Positions 1 to 8,241 of a DNA stretch of 53,964 nt are shown in pieces. Numbering within the stretch: position 1 is the stretch's first letter; every line of letters begins with the position of its first letter. The stretch is from positions 1 to 53,964 of the forward strand of contig CADCOE010000057.1 in NCBI GenBank assembly GCA_902802985.1, given 5' to 3'. Source of the DNA: an uncultured Ruminococcus sp. (GTDB taxonomy: Bacteria > Bacillota > Clostridia > Oscillospirales > Acutalibacteraceae). The translations under genes and the position numbers were made by a program. A model generated the notes under the pieces. It was not told where the DNA came from and did no database searches. It worked only from the letters and a program-made list of their open reading frames with translations.

Positions 1-72
1 GGAATGCCGCAGCAGCCGAATATGCCGATGCAAAACGGAATGCCGCAGCAGCCGAATATGCCGATGCAAAAT
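1..72 (+). repeat. 36-bp perfect tandem repeat (two full copies)
   Basis: Two units of 36 bp differ at only one base (final C versus T). A partial third unit follows. They encode GMPQQPNMPMQN. The array probably continues beyond the left edge. Confidence 0.9.
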
Positions 73-1038
73 GGAATGCCGCAAAATCAACAGTATTATC
101 AGCCTGCTCCGATGCCAAAACGTTTTTGCAGAGTGTGCGGTAAAGAATTAATACCCAATCAAAGTGTGTGTATGAATTGCAATACCAAATACGGTGACGG
201 TCAAGGTTTTTGCCATCACTGCGGTGAGCCTGCTGTGCCGGGAGCAACTGTCTGCAATCGCTGCCATCAAAGTTTGAAACCGCCCTTTAGTGCCGGAAAG
301 TATTTTGGTGAATTACTGAACAATTTTGTTTCTGTTATCAAAACACCTGATATTATCGCTTCTGTAGCACGACATATTCCGAGTTTGCTGGCATTGGTGC
401 TGTTTGTACTGATGTTTTTCCCGCTTGCCAATTACTCGGTGATTTCTACTTATTCCTACAGTTACAACCTAAGATCATTGTTTAAATTGGGATTTAATGC
501 TTTCGGACTTTCCGTATTTGGTGGTTTGTTGTCGGTTTTGGCGTTCGTTGCAGCTATTATTATGTTTGAACCTTTCATTCATTCATTTATATACAAAAAC
601 AGGGTGCTTAAAAGATTGTCGGTATTTTTTGTATCGGGGCTTGATGTTTTGGCACTGGGTTGTATGGCACTTGGTTTCATATCTAAGGCCACCGCATCCG
701 AAAATACGTATATTTTCTATGCGAAATATCCGGAAATGAATATTACTATTATGGGATGGATATTCGCAGGGATCGTTATTCTTTCACTGATTTCCTCTAT
801 ATTTGCGTTTATCAAGGAGAGCAGACCGGCTTCTGTGAATGCCGGATTGGGTCAGTCCAACCAAAACAAAAATACCATTCCTCAGAATGTGCCGCAGCAG
901 AATAATGTTCCTTCAATGAACATTCCTCAAAATATGCCGCAGCAGGATAATGTTCCTCCGATGAACATTCCTCAAAATATGCCGCAGCAGGGCAATGTTC
1001 CTCCGGTGAATATTCCGAATGGACAAAATAAACAGTAA
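1..1038 (+). CDS. Zinc-ribbon membrane protein with Pro/Gln-rich repeats, 5' partial
   Basis: The frame is open to the left edge, so the true start lies outside the window. The visible part begins with perfect 12-residue repeats (GMPQQPNMPMQN), followed by a double zinc ribbon with CxxC pairs (CRVCGKEL, CMNC, CHHCGEP, CNRC) at about residues 42-90. Three or four hydrophobic segments follow (roughly 125-150, 165-190, 210-230, 250-270). The tail carries 15-residue repeats of the form NVPPMNIPQNMPQQ. This is a zinc_ribbon_2-type membrane protein of unknown role, of a kind common in ruminococcal genomes. The Pro/Gln/Met-rich repeats at both ends are probably flexible and prone to expand or contract. 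A strong hairpin terminator follows the stop. No specific function can be assigned. Confidence 0.75.
   Translation, partial: GMPQQPNMPMQNGMPQQPNMPMQNGMPQNQQYYQPAPMPKRFCRVCGKELIPNQSVCMNCNTKYGDGQGFCHHCGEPAVPGATVCNRCHQSLKPPFSAGKYFGELLNNFVSVIKTPDIIASVARHIPSLLALVLFVLMFFPLANYSVISTYSYSYNLRSLFKLGFNAFGLSVFGGLLSVLAFVAAIIMFEPFIHSFIYKNRVLKRLSVFFVSGLDVLALGCMALGFISKATASENTYIFYAKYPEMNITIMGWIFAGIVILSLISSIFAFIKESRPASVNAGLGQSNQNKNTIPQNVPQQNNVPSMNIPQNMPQQDNVPPMNIPQNMPQQGNVPPVNIPNGQNKQ
904..1023 (+). repeat. 45-bp coding repeats, about 2.7 copies
   Basis: Units begin AATGTTCCT and encode NVPSMNIPQNMPQQD, NVPPMNIPQNMPQQG and the partial NVPPVNIPNG. They are related in composition to the 36-bp repeats at the other end of the same protein. 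Confidence 0.85.
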
Positions 1039-1053
1039 ACTGTTTCCTTATCA

Positions 1054-1096
1054 AAAACCTCCGTGTTGGCAGTATAGCCGCCGACACGGAGGTTTT
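1054..1096. terminator. Bidirectional rho-independent terminator
   Basis: AAAACCTCCGTGT pairs with ACACGGAGGTTTT. The hairpin is flanked by A and T runs, so it can serve both the plus-strand membrane gene and the convergent SDR gene. Confidence 0.85.
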
Positions 1097-1160
1097 ATGT
1101 ATATTACAGCGAATGGACAGTTCGTATTCATTCGATTTTGTTAGGCGGCTTACTGATCAA

Positions 1161-1889
1161 TCAGCACTGACCGCCGTTGACAGGAAGAACTTGTCCTGTG
1201 ATAAAAGAGGAGGACGGAGAAGCCAGAAACAATACCGCTTTGGCTATGTCATCGGGAGTGCCGATGACAGCGGTAGCAATTTCTTCTTTCAAAGCGTTAA
1301 AGTCATCTTCACTTAAATGTGAGGTCATATCGGTGCGTATCACACCGGGAGCAACACAGTTAACGGTAATACCGCTAAGTCCTTCTTCTTGTGCAAGTGC
1401 TTTGGTCAGTCCGATAATACCGGCTTTAGCAGCAGAATAATGCACCTCACAGGAGCCACCAATCTGTCCCCAGACAGAAGAAATATTGATAATGCGTCCG
1501 GATTTGCGTCTGATCATATACGGTAAAGCGGCACGGCAGCAGTAAAACGCACTGCTGAGATTGACAGCGATCATTTTGTCCCAGTCTTTGTCCGAAATAT
1601 CCGTAAAAAGTTTGGTTTGTGCTATGCCGGCATTGTTGACGAGTACGTCGATCCCGACACATTCTGTTTCGATTTGGGCAAACATCTCCTTGACTTGTAT
1701 TGGATCGGAAACATCAGCCTTTATGATATGAGCGGAAAATCCGCTGCCGAGGAGTTCATCAAGAAGCCCCTCAGCATTTTTTTGCGAGCGATAGTAATTA
1801 ATATAAACGTTGTCTTCGTTTTGTGCAAACAGACGGGCACACTGTGCCCCGATACCACGGGATGCTCCCGTTACCAATACGTTTCTCAT
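1161..1889 (-). CDS. SDR-family NAD(P)-dependent reductase (FabG/YmfI-like)
   Basis: A 242-residue classical short-chain dehydrogenase. It has the cofactor-binding TGASRGIG (7-14), NNAG (85-88), and the catalytic Ser (about 137), Tyr151 and Lys155 in YSAAK. The C-terminal ITGQVLPVNGG is typical of FabG-like enzymes. The stretch SSVWGQIGGSCEVHYSAAK resembles the WG..G.SCE signature of YmfI, the EF-P 5-aminopentanone reductase of Bacillus. YmfI is therefore a better guess than a fatty-acid FabG, but this is recall, not alignment. The start overlaps the stop of the upstream flavin-reductase-like gene by 4 nt (ATGA-type coupling), so the two are co-transcribed. Confidence 0.85.
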   Translation of the reverse strand: MRNVLVTGASRGIGAQCARLFAQNEDNVYINYYRSQKNAEGLLDELLGSGFSAHIIKADVSDPIQVKEMFAQIETECVGIDVLVNNAGIAQTKLFTDISDKDWDKMIAVNLSSAFYCCRAALPYMIRRKSGRIINISSVWGQIGGSCEVHYSAAKAGIIGLTKALAQEEGLSGITVNCVAPGVIRTDMTSHLSEDDFNALKEEIATAVIGTPDDIAKAVLFLASPSSSFITGQVLPVNGGQC

Positions 1890-2395
1890 ACTTTCACAAC
1901 AGCCTTTACAATCTCACCGACAAACACTTCGTGCCAGTCATTGTCGGAATAATTTTGTTCTGCCAATGATTTGTCGATGAAGCTGTCAGATGTCATTGTT
2001 TGTTTGTAGAGTTTTTTGCATATCAGTACTAATTCAGCCTGTTCGAAAAAGGGAGCCCGTTCGTCAAAAACAGGGATCAGACCCGTTTCTTTGATTTTGT
2101 CCACGTCACGACCGGAATTTCTGCCGCAGAATATTAGTTCTTCCATCTTATGGCCGCCAAAGAAAGATAAAGTATAATAATCATTGTTGTCTATGAATTC
2201 CAGTGTGTAACGGCTTTGACGGATAAAGCTGAAAACAACATTTTTGTTCCAAAGAACGCCTACACCGCCCCAGCTGGCTGTCATTGTGTTTAATTTGTCC
2301 TTGCTGCCTGCTGTGATCAGTGTCCATTCTTTACCGATCTTGGTGAAAAAGTTGCCATCAAGTGTAGCGATGTCAATTTCTTTAAAATTGCTCAT
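1886..2395 (-). CDS. Flavin reductase-like FMN-binding protein
   Basis: A 169-residue protein with the split-barrel flavin-reductase fold. Its N-terminal half contains WTLITAGSKDKLNTMTASWGG and FSFIRQSRYTLEFI, the FMN-binding strand pattern of this family. Members bind FMN/FAD and either reduce it with NAD(P)H or act as small flavoproteins of unknown substrate. The start has a GGAGG site (CCTCC on the plus strand at about 2406-2410). It is the first gene of a minus-strand pair with the SDR gene and is divergent from argG. Its promoter lies inside the TTATGCA motif cluster, so it may share control with the arginine genes. Confidence 0.8.
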   Translation of the reverse strand: MSNFKEIDIATLDGNFFTKIGKEWTLITAGSKDKLNTMTASWGGVGVLWNKNVVFSFIRQSRYTLEFIDNNDYYTLSFFGGHKMEELIFCGRNSGRDVDKIKETGLIPVFDERAPFFEQAELVLICKKLYKQTMTSDSFIDKSLAEQNYSDNDWHEVFVGEIVKAVVKV

Positions 2396-2432
2396 AACTG
2401 TAAAACCTCCGATAATAATATTGACAGAAATG

Positions 2433-2438
2433 ATTATA
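2433..2438 (-). promoter_or_regulatory. Extended -10 of the flavin-reductase/SDR unit
   Basis: Read on the minus strand, TGATATAAT forms an extended -10. A clear -35 is not visible. A TTATGCAGAT motif sits just upstream of it. Confidence 0.5.
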
Positions 2439-2446
2439 TCATAATT

Positions 2447-2709
2447 TTATGCAGATGGACAGAACTATTTGATACTTTTCTTTTTATGCAAATATTCATT
2501 ATTTTATGCATATTTACATAAAAAATTCTGATTATTGACCGCTTCTATGCAGATGAGCGCAATAAAATATCTTAAAAGCAGTAAGATATTTGGAAAAATA
2601 AGCAATATAGTGTATAATTTTCGTTAACTTATGTTGATGAAAATGTGTAGTCAAACAAAAATTTTCGGTTTGGAACGATTATGCATAAAACACTTGATTT
2701 TATGCAAAT
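2447..2709. promoter_or_regulatory. Cluster of six TTATGCA-type motifs (candidate arginine operator)
   Basis: TTATGCA(A/G/T)A-like decamers begin at 2447, 2484, 2504, 2545 (CTATGCAGAT), 2679 and 2700. The ones at 2484 and 2504 extend into imperfect palindromes about 18 bp long, for example TTATGCATATTTACATAA. ArgR operators are AT-rich 18-bp palindromes that often occur in multiples at arginine promoters. The inner spacing here (TG-N8-CA) differs from the classic ARG box (TG-N10-CA), so assignment to ArgR is inference from position. The copy at 2700 lies inside the argG promoter spacer, as expected for a repressor site. Confidence 0.55.
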
Positions 2710-2721
2710 ATGGTGTATAAT
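2694..2721 (+). promoter_or_regulatory. argG promoter
   Basis: TTGATT, a 16-bp spacer, then TATAAT at 2716-2721. A second possible promoter (TTGGAA at 2590, 17 bp, TATAAT at 2613) lies upstream. Confidence 0.65.
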
Positions 2722-2758
2722 AAATAACGTAAGATAAATGATTACGGAGGTAACAATT

Positions 2759-3979
2759 ATGGGTGACATTAAAAAAGTAGTTCTTGCTTATTCCGGCGGA
2801 CTTGATACATCAATTATTATTCCTTGGCTGAAGGAAAATTATGATAACTGCGAAGTAATCGCTGTTTCAGGTGACGTAGGTCAGGATACCGAACTGGAGG
2901 GTCTGGAAGAAAAGGCACTGAAAACGGGTGCGTCCAAACTCTATATCGAAGATCTGAATAAGGAATTTATCGAGGATTATGTATTCCCGACGATTAAAGC
3001 GGATGCTGTATATGAAAGCAAATATTTGCTGGGTACTTCTTTTGCACGTCCTATCATCGCTAAGAGAATTGTAGAGATCGCTCTGGCAGAAGGTGCAGAC
3101 GCTATTTGCCACGGCTGTACGGGTAAGGGAAATGATCAGGTTCGTTTTGAACTTGCAATCAAGGCATTTGCCCCCGATATGAAGATCATCGCTCCCTGGA
3201 GAGAATGGGATCTGAAGTCACGTGATGAGGAAATCGAATATGCAGAAGCACACAATATTCCTCTCAAAATAACAAGAGAAACCAACTATTCAAAAGATAA
3301 AAACATCTGGCATATTTCGCACGAAGGTCTTGATCTTGAAGATCCTGCTAATGAGCCGATGTATAATAAGGAAGGCTTCCTCGAGCTTGGCGTATCCCCT
3401 GAGCAGGCTCCCGATAAGCCTACCTATGTTACCATTTCCTTTGAAAAGGGTATTCCGGTAGCCATTGACGGCGAAAAGCTCGGAGCGGTTGAACTCGTTA
3501 AGAAGCTCAATCAGCTCGGCGGCGAAAATGGTATTGGTATCGTTGATCTCGTAGAGAACCGTCTTGTTGGTATGAAGTCCAGAGGTGTTTATGAAACACC
3601 CGGCGGTACTATTCTTTATGCAGCTCACAATAAGCTGGAAGAAATTACACTCGACAGAGATACTTACCACTTCAAACAGCAGGTAGGGCTGCGTTTTGCA
3701 GAACTGGTATACTTTGGTCAGTGGTATACACCGCTCAGAAAGGCTCTTTCGGCTTTCGTTGACTCTACTCAGGAAACGGTAACGGGAGATGTTAAGCTTA
3801 AACTCTATAAAGGCAACATTATTGATGCCGGCGTTACATCACCGTATTCACTGTATGATTCGGACATCGCAACATTTGATGAAGATGAGGTTTACGATCA
3901 GAAGGATTCCGCAGGATTTATCAATCTGTTCGGACTTCCCATCAAGGTTCAGGCTAAGAAAAACCTGATCAAGGAATAA
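2759..3979 (+). CDS. argG: Argininosuccinate synthase
   Basis: ATP-dependent ligation of citrulline and aspartate to argininosuccinate, the penultimate step of arginine synthesis, in the cytoplasm. The product is 406 residues, the usual family length. The PP-loop AYSGGLDTS sits at residues 10-18, and [15 protein letters not shown] is the family signature. A GGAGGT site 8 nt before the ATG at 2759 fixes the start; an in-frame upstream ATG (2738) has no ribosome site. It is the first gene of the arginine cluster, with its own promoter and the TTATGCA operator-like motifs. About 200 nt containing two hairpins separate it from argH. Confidence 0.97.
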   Translation: MGDIKKVVLAYSGGLDTSIIIPWLKENYDNCEVIAVSGDVGQDTELEGLEEKALKTGASKLYIEDLNKEFIEDYVFPTIKADAVYESKYLLGTSFARPIIAKRIVEIALAEGADAICHGCTGKGNDQVRFELAIKAFAPDMKIIAPWREWDLKSRDEEIEYAEAHNIPLKITRETNYSKDKNIWHISHEGLDLEDPANEPMYNKEGFLELGVSPEQAPDKPTYVTISFEKGIPVAIDGEKLGAVELVKKLNQLGGENGIGIVDLVENRLVGMKSRGVYETPGGTILYAAHNKLEEITLDRDTYHFKQQVGLRFAELVYFGQWYTPLRKALSAFVDSTQETVTGDVKLKLYKGNIIDAGVTSPYSLYDSDIATFDEDEVYDQKDSAGFINLFGLPIKVQAKKNLIKE

Positions 3980-4023
3980 TTCCGAATTATTTCATATCGA
4001 AAAAATTTCAAAATAATAGCTCA

Positions 4024-4053
4024 GGGCGAACAGTGGAATTTTACTGTTTGCCC
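4024..4053 (+). terminator. Hairpin 3' of argG
   Basis: GGGCGAACAGT pairs fully (one G-U) with ACTGTTTGCCC around an 8-nt loop. No long U tract follows, so it may act as an mRNA-stabilising or partial terminator hairpin. Confidence 0.5.
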
Positions 4054-4089
4054 GTCTATTGTTTAAAGGAAAGTGGTCAGTAAAGGGCG

Positions 4090-4149
4090 GAGAGTGGAGA
4101 GCTGGCAGAGTATTGAAAGCTTGACCCCGTTCTCCAATCTCGACTTTTT
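4090..4149 (+). terminator. Terminator-like hairpin in the argH leader
   Basis: GAGAGTGGAGA pairs with TCTCCAATCTC (10 of 11 bp) across a 30-nt loop and is followed within 3 nt by TTTTT, ending 30 nt before the argH start. It could attenuate read-through from argG into argH. Confidence 0.45.
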
Positions 4150-4179
4150 AACCAAATTACATCACAGGGAGTAAAAGCT

Positions 4180-5550
4180 ATGAAACTTTGGGCAGGACGT
4201 TTTTCAAAAGAAATCGACAAAAAAACCAATGACTTTAATTCATCCATTTCATTTGACAGCCGTATGTATCGTGAAGATATAGAAGGCAGCATTGCTCACG
4301 CTACAATGATAGGTGAGTGCGGTATTATTGAAAAAAGCGAATCCGAAGCAATCGTTAAGGGATTAGAAGGCATACTTGCTGATATTGACAGCGGTAAGCT
4401 GACGATCGATCCTAATGCAGAAGATATTCATACCTTTATAGAGGGTGAGTTGACACAAAGACTCGGTCAGACAGGCAAAAGGCTCCATACGGCTCGAAGC
4501 CGCAACGATCAGGTAGCGCTTGATATTCGTCTTTACCTCAAAAAGGAAGTACAGAATGTTAAAGCAATGGTCAAAGAACTGATTGTCGTTATCTGTCAAA
4601 AAGCGGAGGAGTATGCCGGTGCAGTAATGCCAGGTTATACTCATCTGCAAAGAGCACAGCCGATTACTTTTGGACACCATTTAATGGCATATGCAGAAAT
4701 GCTTTTGCGTGATGTTGACAGATTGGAATGTGCTTATCGCCATATGGACGAAATGCCGCTTGGCAGCGGTGCTCTTGCCACTACTACCTATCCCATTGAC
4801 AGAACCATTACGGCATCGCTTCTGGGATTTGGCGGAATATGCCAAAATAGTCTGGATGGTGTATCTGATCGTGATTTTTGTATGGAACTGGCAAGTGCAT
4901 TGTCTATTATTATGGTGCATCTTTCCCGTTTTTCAGAAGAAATTATTATGTGGTGTTCGTGGGAATTCAAATTTGTTGAGTTGGATGATGCTTTTTCTAC
5001 CGGTTCAAGTATTATGCCTCAAAAGAAAAATCCTGATATTGCGGAGCTGGTACGTGGAAAATCAGGACGTGTGTTTGGTGATCTGATGACCCTCCTCACC
5101 GTGATGAAGGGAATTGCTCTTGCATATAACAAAGATATGCAGGAAGACAAAGAGGCTATCTTTGATGCCATTGATACGGTCAAAATGTGTCTGACAGCAT
5201 TTACACCGATGATAGACACAATGCGGGTACTTCCTGATAATATGCGTAAAGCAGCAGCGAATGGTTTTATCAATGCCACTGATTGTGCTGATTATTTGGT
5301 AAAGAAAGGACTTCCTTTCCGTGACGCCTACAAAGCTACGGGAACGTTGGTGGCTGTTTGTATTGAAAAGGGAACCACACTGGAAGAACTTCCTATTGAA
5401 GAATATAAGAAAATATGTGATATTTTTGATGAAGGTGTTTATGAAGCCATTTCGCTTGAAAATTGTGTTAACGGCAGAAATGTGATCGGCGGACCTGCCT
5501 GTGAAAACGTTAAGACTCAGGCACAGCGAGTAAAATCACTGGTGCAGTGA
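4180..5550 (+). CDS. argH: Argininosuccinate lyase
   Basis: Splits argininosuccinate into arginine and fumarate, the last step of the pathway. The 456-residue length matches the family. The fumarase/aspartase superfamily signature GSSIMPQKKN lies at about 275-284, in the mobile loop carrying the catalytic serine. TARSRNDQVALD (about 105-117) and GYTHLQRAQP (about 155-165, with the catalytic His) are also present. A GGGAG site lies about 8 nt upstream. The gene sits between argG and argC, in the same direction. Confidence 0.97.
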   Translation: MKLWAGRFSKEIDKKTNDFNSSISFDSRMYREDIEGSIAHATMIGECGIIEKSESEAIVKGLEGILADIDSGKLTIDPNAEDIHTFIEGELTQRLGQTGKRLHTARSRNDQVALDIRLYLKKEVQNVKAMVKELIVVICQKAEEYAGAVMPGYTHLQRAQPITFGHHLMAYAEMLLRDVDRLECAYRHMDEMPLGSGALATTTYPIDRTITASLLGFGGICQNSLDGVSDRDFCMELASALSIIMVHLSRFSEEIIMWCSWEFKFVELDDAFSTGSSIMPQKKNPDIAELVRGKSGRVFGDLMTLLTVMKGIALAYNKDMQEDKEAIFDAIDTVKMCLTAFTPMIDTMRVLPDNMRKAAANGFINATDCADYLVKKGLPFRDAYKATGTLVAVCIEKGTTLEELPIEEYKKICDIFDEGVYEAISLENCVNGRNVIGGPACENVKTQAQRVKSLVQ

Positions 5551-5688
5551 CAATGAAACTTGGCTGACCTTACACGAAAATTGAATGGTGGTATTCTGGA
5601 TATCGGATTAATTTTTAAGGCTGTGGGCTAGCTCTCGATGATGAGGGTAAATAACAAAACGGTTACGGATTTTTTTCCGTATAAAAGA

Positions 5689-5788
5689 ATAGTAGGGACG
5701 GTTCAGCCCGAATTGACGCCTGTGGAGTTAGTAGATTACGAGGACGATGAAGCAGGAAGCCCATTGGCTTGACAATGGGTAGTTCACA
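5689..5788 (+). mobile_element. TnpB 3'-end/right-end remnant, copy A (upstream of argC)
   Basis: About 100 nt, nearly the same as 20238-20338. One frame, open from ATG at 5638 to the TGA at 5770, encodes the tail ...VGTVQPELTPVELVDYEDDEAGSPLA split over the element; EAGSPLA-type tails are typical of TnpB proteins of IS200/IS605 elements. It ends in a hairpin (CCCATTG/CAATGGG) followed by GTAGTTCAC, the form of a TnpB right end and omega-RNA scaffold. No TnpA or full TnpB is present. The argC ribosome site starts about 13 nt further on, so the scar is part of the argC leader. The homology to copy B is seen directly; the TnpB assignment comes from family knowledge. Confidence 0.65.
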
Positions 5789-5814
5789 TATCAAAGATAA
5801 GAAGGAAAAAAGTT

Positions 5815-6852
5815 ATGAAAATAAAAGCAGGAATTATCGGTGCAACAGGCTATGCAGGAGCAGAGCTTGTACGCATACTTTTGACCCATCCTCAGGCTGA
5901 AATAGCAGCTGTCAGCTCGGTGAGCTTTGAAGGTAAAAAATTAAGCGAAGTATATCCGTCTTACGCTTCACTTTGCGATATGGAGTGTAAAAACCAGAAT
6001 GAAGCAGTAGAGAAGAGTGATGTCGTTTTTGCGGCACTTCCTCACGGACTTTCACAGGAACTGGCTGCACAGTGTGATAAAGCAGGGAAAGCATTTATTG
6101 ATCTGGGGGCAGATTTCCGACTGGAAAGTGAGGACGAATATAAGGAATGGTACGGCGGTGAATTTCTTGATAAAGACTTGCATAAAAGAGCTGTATACGG
6201 ATTGCCTGAACTTTTCAGAGAAACTATTCAGGGTGAAAAAATTATCGCTAATCCCGGCTGCTATACCACAGGAGCTCCTCTTGCTTTGGCACCTGCTGTC
6301 AAAAATGGTCTTGTCGGTACAGAAGGCATCATTATTGATTCCAAATCCGGTGTTACAGGAGCAGGCCGAAAGCCTAATCAGGGTAATCATTATCCCGAAT
6401 TGAATGAAGGCTTCCACGCGTATAAAGTAGCCAATCATCGTCATACCCCTGAGATTGAGCAAACTCTGTCCAAACTGTCAGGTAAAAATGTAAAGATTAC
6501 ATTTGTTCCGCATCTTCTTCCCGTGAACAGAGGTATTATTTCTACCTGTTATGCTCGCCTTAATGACGGCGTAACGAAAGAGCAGATCAGAAAGGTCTAT
6601 GAAGATTTTTACAGAAACGAATTTTTTGTAAGACTTCTTCCGGATGGAGCTAATGCAGATATACACAATATCAAATATTCCAATTTCTGTGATATATCTC
6701 TCCACATTGACGAAAGAACCCGTACATTGGTTGCTATTTCTGCGATTGATAATATGGTCAAAGGTGCGGCGGGACAAGCAATACAAAATATGAACATTAT
6801 TTTTGGTTTAGACGAAAAGGCAGGTTTGCTGATTGTCCCACCTGCTTTCTAA
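5815..6852 (+). CDS. argC: N-acetyl-gamma-glutamyl-phosphate reductase
   Basis: NADPH-dependent reduction of N-acetylglutamyl phosphate to the semialdehyde, third step of the acetylated arginine pathway. The 345 residues start with the Rossmann motif GIIGATGYAGAEL (6-18) and contain NPGCYTTG with catalytic Cys149 and the downstream HRHTPEIEQ region with the conserved His. The family is about 345 residues, so it is complete. AGAAGG lies about 9 nt upstream of the ATG. It follows argH by 264 nt that hold the TnpB remnant, so the leader of argC has been rewritten by that insertion. Confidence 0.97.
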   Translation: MKIKAGIIGATGYAGAELVRILLTHPQAEIAAVSSVSFEGKKLSEVYPSYASLCDMECKNQNEAVEKSDVVFAALPHGLSQELAAQCDKAGKAFIDLGADFRLESEDEYKEWYGGEFLDKDLHKRAVYGLPELFRETIQGEKIIANPGCYTTGAPLALAPAVKNGLVGTEGIIIDSKSGVTGAGRKPNQGNHYPELNEGFHAYKVANHRHTPEIEQTLSKLSGKNVKITFVPHLLPVNRGIISTCYARLNDGVTKEQIRKVYEDFYRNEFFVRLLPDGANADIHNIKYSNFCDISLHIDERTRTLVAISAIDNMVKGAAGQAIQNMNIIFGLDEKAGLLIVPPAF

Positions 6853-6980
6853 TACGCAGTCAGAAAACAGTAACGGGCGGATTGTGCCCGATCACAATAT
6901 AAAAGCTTGTGGGGTGATGAGCGGGACGGAACCCTGCGGCTGCGCCCTTTCCCACAAATCTAAAACAGGAGGAATGATAA

Positions 6981-8207
6981 ATGGCATATCAACATATAGA
7001 AGGTTCAGTAACAGCAGCGAAAGGATTTCAGGCATCGGGTATTCATTGCGGTATCAGAAAAAATAAATCGAAACGTGACCTCGGATTGATTTATTGTGAG
7101 AAAAGATGCACGGCGGCGGCAGTGTATACTACGAATCTTGTGCAAAGCTCACCGATTACTGTAACCAGAAAAAATCTGACGGATGGTTATGCACAAGCCG
7201 TTATCGTGAACAGCGGTAATGCCAACACCTGTAACGCTGACGGGGATGCAAAGGCAGAGCAGATGTGCAGTCTTACGGCTGATGCACTCGCTATTGATCC
7301 GGCCGATGTGATTGTAGCATCTACTGGTGTTATTGGTCAGATATTGCCGATTGAGCCCATCGCTGACGGAATGAACGAATTGGTATCGCAGCTGACAGGA
7401 GAACTGTCGGGCGGAACCAATGTGGCAGAGGCAATTATGACTACCGATACCGTTAAAAAAGAATCAGCCGTTCAAACAGTGATAGGCGGCAAAACGATTA
7501 CTGTCGGAGGTATCTCCAAAGGAAGCGGTATGATACATCCCAATATGGCAACAATGCTGTGCTTTATTACGACAGATGCGGCTGTTTCCGCAGAAATGAT
7601 ACAAAAAGCAGTGAAAACCGCTGCCGATCAAACTTTTAATATGATCAGTATTGACGGTGACACATCGACGAATGATACTCTTTCTGTGATGGCATCGGGA
7701 TTGGCAGGCAATGAGGAAATCACTGCCGAAAATGAAGATTATCAGACATTTTTGGAAGCATTAACGGAAGTGTGCCGTGATTTGTCTAAGATGATGGCTA
7801 AGGATGGTGAAGGTGCTACAAAACTGATTACCTGTAAAGTCAGCGGTGCAAAGACAAAAGCCGATGCCAAAGGAGTTGCTAAATCCGTTGTGTGCTCCAG
7901 CTTGCTCAAGGCGGCAATGTTTGGTGCGGACGCTAACTGGGGACGTGTTCTGTGTGCAATAGGCTATTCGGGCTGTGATGTGGATGTGCATAAGGTGGAT
8001 GTTTCTTTTGCATCAAAGGCGGGAAAAATTGATGTTTGTCAAAACGGTGCAGGTATTGAATTTTCGGAAGAACTCGCTAAAACCATTTTAATGGAAGACG
8101 AGATCGACATTATAGTAGAACTGAATGACGGTACAGGTGTGTCCGAAGCTTACGGCTGTGATCTTACCTATGAGTATGTTAAAATCAATGGTGATTACAG
8201 AACTTGA
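6981..8207 (+). CDS. argJ: Glutamate N-acetyltransferase / amino-acid acetyltransferase
   Basis: Transfers acetyl from N-acetylornithine to glutamate and, when bifunctional, also uses acetyl-CoA to prime the cycle. The 408-residue precursor self-cleaves before Thr191 in MIHPNMATMLCF to give alpha and beta chains, the beta chain carrying the nucleophilic threonine. KGSGMIHPNMA is clearly visible. No argA or argE is in the cluster, which fits the recycling ArgJ route. AGGAGG lies 7 nt before the ATG. The 128-nt gap after argC contains GC-rich hairpins, such as GGGC/GCCC around 6880, which may set relative expression. Confidence 0.96.
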   Translation: MAYQHIEGSVTAAKGFQASGIHCGIRKNKSKRDLGLIYCEKRCTAAAVYTTNLVQSSPITVTRKNLTDGYAQAVIVNSGNANTCNADGDAKAEQMCSLTADALAIDPADVIVASTGVIGQILPIEPIADGMNELVSQLTGELSGGTNVAEAIMTTDTVKKESAVQTVIGGKTITVGGISKGSGMIHPNMATMLCFITTDAAVSAEMIQKAVKTAADQTFNMISIDGDTSTNDTLSVMASGLAGNEEITAENEDYQTFLEALTEVCRDLSKMMAKDGEGATKLITCKVSGAKTKADAKGVAKSVVCSSLLKAAMFGADANWGRVLCAIGYSGCDVDVHKVDVSFASKAGKIDVCQNGAGIEFSEELAKTILMEDEIDIIVELNDGTGVSEAYGCDLTYEYVKINGDYRT

Positions 8208-8241
8208 TTTGAATAAAAATAAAATGTACGGAGATAGTAAA

